Positions 53,991 through 61,033 of a DNA stretch of 64,000 nucleotides are shown piece by piece. The DNA is from Fortiea contorta PCC 7126 (GTDB lineage: Bacteria; Cyanobacteriota; Cyanobacteriia; Cyanobacteriales; Nostocaceae). The notes beneath the pieces were generated by a model. The model had not been told where the DNA came from. It was given only the letters and a program-made list of their open reading frames with translations, and did not search any database. Each line of letters opens with the position of its first letter. Positions within the stretch are counted from its first letter, which is position 1. The stretch is taken from contig NZ_KB235930.1 of NCBI RefSeq assembly GCF_000332295.1, positions 4,987,895 to 5,051,894 on the forward strand. Direction: 5' to 3'. Both the position numbers and the translations under genes were made by a program.

Positions 53991-54000
53991 AAATTAGGGC

Positions 54001-54222
54001 GGGGTTTCCCATTGGTGTCAACTTAACGTAAAACCTATAGCCCACAAGGAACTGAAGTTCCTTGCTAATAACAGAAGTCATCTCAAGATGACTAAATATG
54101 CCAAAAATCTTTAGTCTACTTCAGTAGACTTTGGTTATTAGCCTTGAACTTCAGTTCTGGGTGGGTGTGGAAGTCAACAGATAACCCATTTCTCGCTTAA
54201 GTTGACACGTATGGGGATTCCC
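54001..54222. mobile_element. Second copy of the MITE-like element
   Basis: The element spans 54010-54213, with ends CATTGGTGTCAACTTAA and the complement of TTAAGTTGACACGTATG (15 of 17 agree). Flanks GGGGTTTCC (54001-54009) and GGGGATTCC (54213-54221) match at 8 of 9, a slightly decayed target duplication. It keeps AGTCATCTCAAGATGACT and AGTCTACTTCAGTAGACT of copy 1, but the outer hairpins differ (AAGGAACT/AGTTCCTT in place of CTCAGAAT/ATTCTGAG). Confidence 0.7.
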
Positions 54223-54527
54223 CCGTTCCCTGTTCCCTTCTTCGATGCATATGTTTATGAAAAAAAGATAAAACTATATATTTTTTTGATATTTTAACCG
54301 TTTGCTAGCTGTTTCTTAATGTTACTAGGATAACTTCTAGGATCTGAGGATGTACTAGAGGGTAACTATGAGATATAAAGCTTATTGATAAAAATTTTGC
54401 TAAATATTCGTTACTTTATATACATGCTTTCCTGGAAAATATCCAATATATATTTTCTAGTTATATAGCTACTAAATAAATTGCCAAGATGCAATTTGTG
54501 TTGAATTTAAACCAGAATTAAGTAAAC
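54223..54527 (+). promoter_or_regulatory. Promoter region of the 54528-60605 gene pair
   Basis: About 305 bases after the MITE-like element: T-rich DNA, the PHO-box-like array at 54293-54322 (separate entry), the block GGATAACTT (54328-54336) shared with the 39318 promoter, and an AT-rich leader. No coding signal is visible. Confidence 0.5.
54293..54322 (+). promoter_or_regulatory. PHO-box-like direct repeats
   Basis: TTTAACCG (54293), GCTAGCTG (54304) and CTTAATGT (54315) at 11-bp spacing; first and third match the PHO consensus at 7 of 8. The array aligns base by base with that at 39000-39029, and both are followed at the same distance by GGATAACTT. They lie 206 bases before the gene that leads the phytase operon. 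Confidence 0.6.
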
Positions 54528-55268
54528 ATGCAGCCGATTCTTAACAGCCCAGAGTCAGAAACAGTGACAGAAAATATAGGATTTGAAGAATTAGCGATCG
54601 CTCTTTTTGCCAATCAATTCAATCCGACGATTCTCAGCCTGGATTTTCTCAAAATTAGCGGAATTATTCCCGGCGATTGGCAATTACAAAGTCAGCCTAA
54701 TATTACACCTAATTTTGCTCAGATTGTTTTTCAAAATGGTGTTAATTTAAACTTTCAAAATCGCACAGTTTCTTTTTTGCAAATTATAGATAAAAAAGAC
54801 GCAAATTCTCTGAAAATTCCTGAATTGGCGCAAACTTTTATTGAAAGGTTGCCTTACAGCGATTATCAAGGCATCAGCATTAAACCAAAAATTTTAGTGG
54901 GGCTATCTGCTAACCAAGGTTTAGCGAGAAAATACATTGTAGAAAAGCTGATATCACCTGGCCCTTGGTGTGATATTGGTGTCAGACCAGCCCAAGCAGC
55001 AATTAATTTTTCCTACCAATTAGAACAAGCTCAACTATTATTAAATATCACAGAAGCGCAAATTCAACAAGCTGAAAATCAGCCCATACCAGCGGTGTTG
55101 TTTTCTGGTAGCTTTAATTATGAAGTTAGCAGTTATAATGAAAGCGATCGCTTTCCTGAAATCCTCAAGCGATTGCAAAACTGGTCAACAGATTTAGAGC
55201 TTTTTCGTGACATTGTAAATAATAAGTTTCTTGGCAATCACGATAACGTTTTTCTATTTAACAGGTAA
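54528..55268 (+). CDS. Hypothetical protein in the phosphate island
   Basis: A 246-residue protein of unknown family, with no signal peptide or membrane segment. It has a hydrophobic-polar alternating pattern: FEELAIALFANQFNPTILSLDFLKISGII, QIVFQNGVNLNFQNR, TFIERLPYSDYQGISIKPK and ILKRLQNWSTDLELFRDIV. It precedes the phytase-nuclease gene by 108 bases without its own visible terminator. It therefore seems to be the first gene of that operon and shares the PHO box. Role unknown; a chaperone for the big partner is one guess. Confidence 0.7.
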   Translation: MQPILNSPESETVTENIGFEELAIALFANQFNPTILSLDFLKISGIIPGDWQLQSQPNITPNFAQIVFQNGVNLNFQNRTVSFLQIIDKKDANSLKIPELAQTFIERLPYSDYQGISIKPKILVGLSANQGLARKYIVEKLISPGPWCDIGVRPAQAAINFSYQLEQAQLLLNITEAQIQQAENQPIPAVLFSGSFNYEVSSYNESDRFPEILKRLQNWSTDLELFRDIVNNKFLGNHDNVFLFNR

Positions 55269-55376
55269 AGTTTTTGTGAGGCATCTCACAGTCATCAGGT
55301 TGCAGAAGAAAAAATAGCGGTGAGCACATCTCACCCTATGCATCTACTAATTTTTCCATCTACCCAAAACTAACTC

Positions 55377-58300
55377 ATGGTGACTACCAACACGATTCGT
55401 TTTTCTCAGTTCAATGCATCATTGAACCGTAATTCAGCAGGTCAATTAGTAACCGATTTATCTACTCCGAATAATGCTCAAGCCAAAGCAGTGGCAGAAA
55501 TTATTCAGCGCAACAACCCAGATGTTTTGCTGATTAATGAATTTGATTATGTCGCAGAAAATCCCACTCAAGCAGTGCAATTATTTCTGCAAAATTATTT
55601 GGGAGTTAGTCAAAATGGAGCGACTCCCGTTAACTATCCCTATTTTTATATTGCACCCAGTAACACCGGAATTGCTTCTGGTTTTGACTTAAACAATGAT
55701 GGCGTTGTCGTCACAACACCAGGAGCTACAGGCTACGGTGACGATTCTTTTGGATTCGGGAATTTTCCTGGTCAATTTGGGATGTTGCTCCTCTCCAAAT
55801 ATCCCATTGATACAGATAATATCCGCACCTTCCAAAACTTTTTATGGAAGGATATGCCTGATTCTTTAATCTCTACCATCGCTACCCCCGGTTCAACAAC
55901 TCCTTGGTACTCCCCAGAAGAGCAAGCGGTTTTCCGTCTTTCTTCCAAGAGTCACTGGGATGTACCCATTCAAGTGAATGGCGAGACAATACACGCTTTA
56001 GTTAGCCATCCCACACCACCCACCTTTGATGGTGCTGAAGACCGCAACGGTAAGCGCAACCATGATGAGATTCGGTTTTGGGCAGATTATATCACCCCTG
56101 GTAAAGGTAGCTACATTTACGATGACCAAGGAAACACAGGGGGAATTGCTGCTGGTTCTAGCTTCGTGATTATGGGCGACCAGAATGCTGACCCCTTGGA
56201 TGGTGACAGTTTTGACAATGCGATTCGTCAACTGTTACAAAATCCTGGGATCAATACTAATACCATCCCTACCAGTTTGGGTGGCCCTCAACAAGCCGTT
56301 TTACAAGGTGGTGCAAATAATAACCACAAAGGTAATCCCGCTTTTGATACCGCAGACTTTGCTGACACCGCACCCGGTAACTTGCGGACTGATTATGTTT
56401 TACCGTCAACTGACTTGCAAATTAGCCAGTCAGCAGTATATTGGCCGTTGAATACTGACCCCAATTTTGCCACAGTTGGTACATTTAATGCCAGCCTTCC
56501 TGGTGGTTTCCCTAGTTCCGACCACCGCTTAGTTTATGCAGATGTGCAAGTAGGAGCGACGGAAGCAGGAAATACTATTCCAGTTCCCAATCCTAGCGAC
56601 TTTCCTAGCACTCCTAATGTTCGATTACAAGGACAAACCATCTTCCCCACAGGCTTTATTCCCAGCGGTGCGGCGGGGATTGTGAACGGAGTAGCGACAG
56701 CATTAGGTGGTTTATCTGGTGTTACCTACGACGCTGCTAAAAAGCAATTTTACGCCATCTCCGACGATCGCTCACAAATCGGCCCGGCGCGTTTCTATAC
56801 CTTCATTGCTGATGCTGCGGGCGTCACGTTCACCAGCGTCACCCCCATCAAAGATGCTAACGGGAACTTCTTTGCACTCAACAGCCTCGACCCAGAAGGA
56901 ATTGCCTTAACTAACAAAGGTACAGTATTTATTTCCTCAGAAGGTGAAGCTAATCCCAGTGTAGGTAGAGTTACGAATCCCTTTATAAAAGAATTTTCCC
57001 TCGCAACGGGACAAGAATTGCGATCGCTGCCTGTACCGAAAAAATTCTTACCTGTGGTGGTAGACACCAACGGTAACGGAATTGTGGATGCGGGTGACAC
57101 ACAAACTTCAGGGGTTCGCAACAACTTAGCTTTTGAAAGCCTGACTATTACACCAGACCAAAAGACTTTATTCACAGCCACAGAAAACGCTCTTTTCCAA
57201 GACGGGCCGATTACCACCACTACCACAGGAACACGTTCTCGCATCCTGCAATACAACTTGTTGAGTGGTCAGCCAGAGAAAGAATATCTATACATTACAG
57301 ATACCACAGTACCGCCCAACCCAGCAACAGGAGCTAGCGACCACGGCTTAGTGGATTTACTCGCCATCGATAATCGGGGTACATTACTCGCGTTGGAACG
57401 TTCCTTCAGTGTGGGTGTAGGTAATAGCATCAAGATTTTTGAAGTAACTCTGCAAGGTGCAACAGATATCAGCGTTTACGATTCCTTGACTAGTTTAAAC
57501 CCAACTCAACTAGCAGCGATCGCTCCCGCACAAAAACGGCTACTGTTGAACCTCAACGATTTAAAATTACCCACAGACGCCAATCACCCCATCACAGGTT
57601 TAGATAACATCGAAGGTATCACCTTCGGCCCCAAACTAGCCGATGGTCGCCAAACAATTGTCTTGGTGAGTGACAACAACTTTGGCGCAACTCAGTTTAC
57701 CCAAATCCTCACCTTGAGTGCAGATGTAGTTCCCACAGCCGCACCTGTAGTGGAAACTCGCCCCGATTTATTCGACGACCCAGCCTTACCTACCAGTCAG
57801 CGTGCGGATGCTGACGACCCAGCAATTTATGTCAACGCCGTTAATTCAGCTGATAGCTTGGTGCTGACATCAGTGAAAAATGCTGGACTGCGGGTTTATG
57901 ATTTGTCAGGAAATTTATTGCAAGAAGTGAATCCTGGGGGAATTCGCTACAACAACATCGACTTGCAATATGGGTTTAAATTGGGTGGTGAGAAAATTGA
58001 TATTGCTGTGGCAAGCGATCGCGGTAATGATAAACTAGCGATATTCAAGATTAATGCCGATGGTAATGGTAGCGGTAAATATCTCGAAGATATCACAGAT
58101 AGCACCATCGGCACTCTCTTCCAAGCTCTACCCTTCACCCCTCCTTACTCCTCCTCAGCTCGCAGCGCTTACGGACTAGCCTTATACCGCAGTCCCATTA
58201 CCAACGATTACTACGTGTTCGCCAGTCGTCGGCAAACTGGAGATGTCGCCCAGTTCAAACTAATTGACAAAGGTAACGGTAAAATTGGCGCAGAACGAGT

Positions 58301-60605
58301 CCGAGAATTTACCATACCCACAATTAACGGCCGCGACCCGCAAACAGAAGGAATGGTGGTAGACCAAGAAACAGGTTTCCTCTACATCGGACAGGAAAAC
58401 GTCGGCATTTGGAAATTCCAAGCCGAACCAAACGGTGGTCAAACTGGTAAGCTGATTGATAAAGTCAAGGCTTTGGGTGGAACCCACCTCACAGATGATG
58501 TAGAAGGCTTGACAATTTACTACGGTAAAAACGGCACTGGTTATTTACTCGCATCCAGTCAAGGTGATAACACCTTTGTCGCTTACACCCGCGAAGGTAA
58601 CAACGATTATTTGGGTAACTTTGCCGTTGGTAGTAACGGGTCAATTGACAGTGTACAAGAATCAGATGGTGCGGATGTCGTTAACGTCCCCCTCGGCCCC
58701 AACTTTCCCTACGGTTTATTTGTCACCCAAGACGGTAACAACACCCCAGCGAAAACTGTGGATGGGGAAAATATCAACTCTAACTTTAAGTTTGTTCCTT
58801 GGGAAAACATCGCCAACGCTTTTCCCACAGCTTTAAATATTGACACCACCAGTTACGACCCGCGCAATCCTGTCGCTCAACCCAAACTAAGCACCTACGA
58901 ATTCCAAAATCTACCCAAATTAGGGACAACTTCCACAGGTCAAGATATTTTGTTGGGTGGATTTTCTGGGTTATATTTCCAAGGAGTTGCAGACAACGGT
59001 AACTTAAAGTTTGTCACCAACACCGACCGCGGCCCCAACGGTGAACCTACGGGAGTCAACAGACCATTTTTCTTACCAGATTTCCAACCAGAAATCGTCA
59101 GCTTTGAACTCAACAAAACCACTGGTGAAATTACCATCACTAAGAGAACCGGGTTATTCCGTCAAGATGGAACCACACCTCTAACAGGACTACCCAACTT
59201 ACAAGCTAACGCGGCTGGACTGGCTTATACTGATGAAGTTGCCGTTGATTTGAACAACAAAGTTTTACCTAATGACCCGTTAGGTGCAGATTTAGAAGGA
59301 ATCGTGGTTGCAGAAAATGGTGACTACTGGTTAGTAGATGAGTATCGTCCCGCAATTTACCACTTTGATAGTAACGGAAAATTGCGCGATCGCTTTATCC
59401 CCAAAGGAACTGCAACAGCACCCAACCCAGACGCACCCGCAGGTACTTTTGGGACGGAAGTATTACCAGAAGTTTATGCTTCTCGTCGCAATAACCGGGG
59501 CTTTGAAGCGGTAGCTTTAGAAGGTAACAAACTCTACGCCTTCATTCAAAGTGCACTTGACAACCCAGATACTGCTGCTGACACCACCTCCAGAAATTCC
59601 CGCAACTTGAGAATTTTGGAATTTGATATCGTCACCAAAGAGGTGACAGGTCAGTATTTATATCTCCTCGACGATATCACAGGTGCTGGTAACGCCAGAA
59701 CAGACAAAATCGGCGATGCAGTTTCTCTGGGTAATGGTAAATTTGCGGTTGTGGAACGAGATGACTTAGGGACGAGCGCTTCCAACAAACTAATTTACCA
59801 AATTGATATCACCAAGGCGACCAACATCAATAACCAGGGTAACTTGATTATCCCCACTGGTAAGACCATCGAACAACTCACCCCAGCAGATTTACTCGTT
59901 TCTCGGATTGTTCCCGTCAGCAAAACTTTGATTGCGAACGCAGCGCAGTTGGGTTACACAGGAGTTGAAAAGTTAGAAGGTTTAGCATTGGTAGGGCCCA
60001 ATACTCTCGCTTTGTTAAACGATAACGATTTTAACGTTACAGGTAACACACCCACAGAGAAACTCGGTCTTCTGGAATTAGTCAATCCCATCGCCGATGT
60101 CCCCAACATTTCCACTACCATTGATTTGCGGAATGTCACCAAACCAGTCACAGCCGAATTTGTCGTCAACAGAGATGCATTCTTCAACAACTTTGTCGGT
60201 TTCTATCAAGTAGTTGACAAAAACGGCGGTATCGACATCAACGGTGATGGCAAAGTTGACCTGCTCACCGGACAAGCTGGATATACTCAAGCGGCTATAC
60301 GTGGACGTGTTGCGGGTGTTGACTTAGTGGCTGAAAACCAAGGTTCCGCGACCTACACAGGTATTTTCAAACCCGGCGCCATCTATGCACCATTCTTGAT
60401 TGCAGACGGTAGACCTGATGCCATTCTTGATAGTAATCCTAATAATGATCCCACAGTTTACTTTCCATTCTTAGGAGCTAACTTTGATAAATCAGAGCAT
60501 ATTCGCCTGTTAGGTAATAACCTCTTGGGTTTTGAGGATTTACCTTATGGTGGTGACAAAGATTTCAACGATGTCACCGTCAAAGTTAATTTGAGTTTCG
60601 CTTAG
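55377..60605 (+). CDS. Giant secreted nuclease-phytase fusion with DUF4114 end
   Basis: A 1742-residue protein without classical signal peptide. Order: endonuclease/exonuclease/phosphatase domain (about residues 1-395) with NEFDYV, VSHPTPP, VIMGDQNADP and PSSDHRLVYADV; phytase-like esterase domain (about 415-775); beta-propeller phytase (about 798-1125) with the family motif DADDPAIYVN and YNNIDLQYGF; a second phytase-like esterase domain (about 1148-1575) with TNTDRGPNGEPTGV; DUF4114 (about 1576-1742) ending GFEDLPYGGDKDFNDVTV. It would release phosphate from phytate and nucleic acids outside the cell. Combining these activities on one chain is unusual. It lies in the PHO-box operon. Confidence 0.87.
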   Translation: MVTTNTIRFSQFNASLNRNSAGQLVTDLSTPNNAQAKAVAEIIQRNNPDVLLINEFDYVAENPTQAVQLFLQNYLGVSQNGATPVNYPYFYIAPSNTGIASGFDLNNDGVVVTTPGATGYGDDSFGFGNFPGQFGMLLLSKYPIDTDNIRTFQNFLWKDMPDSLISTIATPGSTTPWYSPEEQAVFRLSSKSHWDVPIQVNGETIHALVSHPTPPTFDGAEDRNGKRNHDEIRFWADYITPGKGSYIYDDQGNTGGIAAGSSFVIMGDQNADPLDGDSFDNAIRQLLQNPGINTNTIPTSLGGPQQAVLQGGANNNHKGNPAFDTADFADTAPGNLRTDYVLPSTDLQISQSAVYWPLNTDPNFATVGTFNASLPGGFPSSDHRLVYADVQVGATEAGNTIPVPNPSDFPSTPNVRLQGQTIFPTGFIPSGAAGIVNGVATALGGLSGVTYDAAKKQFYAISDDRSQIGPARFYTFIADAAGVTFTSVTPIKDANGNFFALNSLDPEGIALTNKGTVFISSEGEANPSVGRVTNPFIKEFSLATGQELRSLPVPKKFLPVVVDTNGNGIVDAGDTQTSGVRNNLAFESLTITPDQKTLFTATENALFQDGPITTTTTGTRSRILQYNLLSGQPEKEYLYITDTTVPPNPATGASDHGLVDLLAIDNRGTLLALERSFSVGVGNSIKIFEVTLQGATDISVYDSLTSLNPTQLAAIAPAQKRLLLNLNDLKLPTDANHPITGLDNIEGITFGPKLADGRQTIVLVSDNNFGATQFTQILTLSADVVPTAAPVVETRPDLFDDPALPTSQRADADDPAIYVNAVNSADSLVLTSVKNAGLRVYDLSGNLLQEVNPGGIRYNNIDLQYGFKLGGEKIDIAVASDRGNDKLAIFKINADGNGSGKYLEDITDSTIGTLFQALPFTPPYSSSARSAYGLALYRSPITNDYYVFASRRQTGDVAQFKLIDKGNGKIGAERVREFTIPTINGRDPQTEGMVVDQETGFLYIGQENVGIWKFQAEPNGGQTGKLIDKVKALGGTHLTDDVEGLTIYYGKNGTGYLLASSQGDNTFVAYTREGNNDYLGNFAVGSNGSIDSVQESDGADVVNVPLGPNFPYGLFVTQDGNNTPAKTVDGENINSNFKFVPWENIANAFPTALNIDTTSYDPRNPVAQPKLSTYEFQNLPKLGTTSTGQDILLGGFSGLYFQGVADNGNLKFVTNTDRGPNGEPTGVNRPFFLPDFQPEIVSFELNKTTGEITITKRTGLFRQDGTTPLTGLPNLQANAAGLAYTDEVAVDLNNKVLPNDPLGADLEGIVVAENGDYWLVDEYRPAIYHFDSNGKLRDRFIPKGTATAPNPDAPAGTFGTEVLPEVYASRRNNRGFEAVALEGNKLYAFIQSALDNPDTAADTTSRNSRNLRILEFDIVTKEVTGQYLYLLDDITGAGNARTDKIGDAVSLGNGKFAVVERDDLGTSASNKLIYQIDITKATNINNQGNLIIPTGKTIEQLTPADLLVSRIVPVSKTLIANAAQLGYTGVEKLEGLALVGPNTLALLNDNDFNVTGNTPTEKLGLLELVNPIADVPNISTTIDLRNVTKPVTAEFVVNRDAFFNNFVGFYQVVDKNGGIDINGDGKVDLLTGQAGYTQAAIRGRVAGVDLVAENQGSATYTGIFKPGAIYAPFLIADGRPDAILDSNPNNDPTVYFPFLGANFDKSEHIRLLGNNLLGFEDLPYGGDKDFNDVTVKVNLSFA

Positions 60606-60647
60606 TTATAGCGGTTTGCAAAGTACATAGGGTAGTTGCTTCAAGTT

Positions 60648-60684
60648 TTGAGGGTGCGTTAAGGGCTTTAGTTCTAACGCACTC
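60648..60684 (+). terminator. Hairpin after the phytase gene
   Basis: GAGGGTGCGTTA pairs with TAACGCACTC around a loop of AGGGCTTTAGTTC. It is 43 bases after the stop of the phytase gene. There is no clear T-run. Confidence 0.45.
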
Positions 60685-60733
60685 TACCAAACTTTTGATT
60701 GAAAAATTCTCCAGCTCTTGCTATTTTGCACAT

Positions 60734-60774
60734 CTTAACTATTTGCATGACTGATTTTATTCTTTCCTTAATCT
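60734..60774 (+). promoter_or_regulatory. Four-unit PHO-box-like array
   Basis: CTTAACTA (60734), GCATGACT (60745), TTTATTCT (60756) and CTTAATCT (60767) at exact 11-bp spacing; matches to the consensus are 8, weak, 7 and 8 of 8. This is the strongest of the four arrays in the window. It lies 260 bases before the GDPD/RTX gene. Confidence 0.7.
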
Positions 60775-61033
60775 TCAAATGGCATCATTTCCAGTAATTT
60801 GAGTTTTCTAAACACTACTCTCGCCATAACTATAACTCTAATCTTTAGCTTTCTCTACTCTCTACTTTCATAACTGTGAAAAAATTTGGCGTCAGAGTAT
60901 CATTGCTTCCATTTTTGATTACTCCAACTTTTCAAGTGCGAGTTTAATCTTTTTGTATCCAGCAATGTGATTAGAAAACTCAAATAACTGGCGACAAGCT
61001 AGAACAACACAAAAGATAAGAATATTCTCCAAT

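Larger units (their letters stand above)
60606..61033 (+). promoter_or_regulatory. 428-bp promoter region of the GDPD/RTX gene
   Basis: It begins with an inverted pair, GAGGGTGCGTTA and TAACGCACTC (60648-60684), which may terminate the phytase gene. Then comes a four-unit PHO-box array (60734-60774) and C/T-rich and AT-rich leader to the ATG at 61034. No coding signal is visible. Confidence 0.5.
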
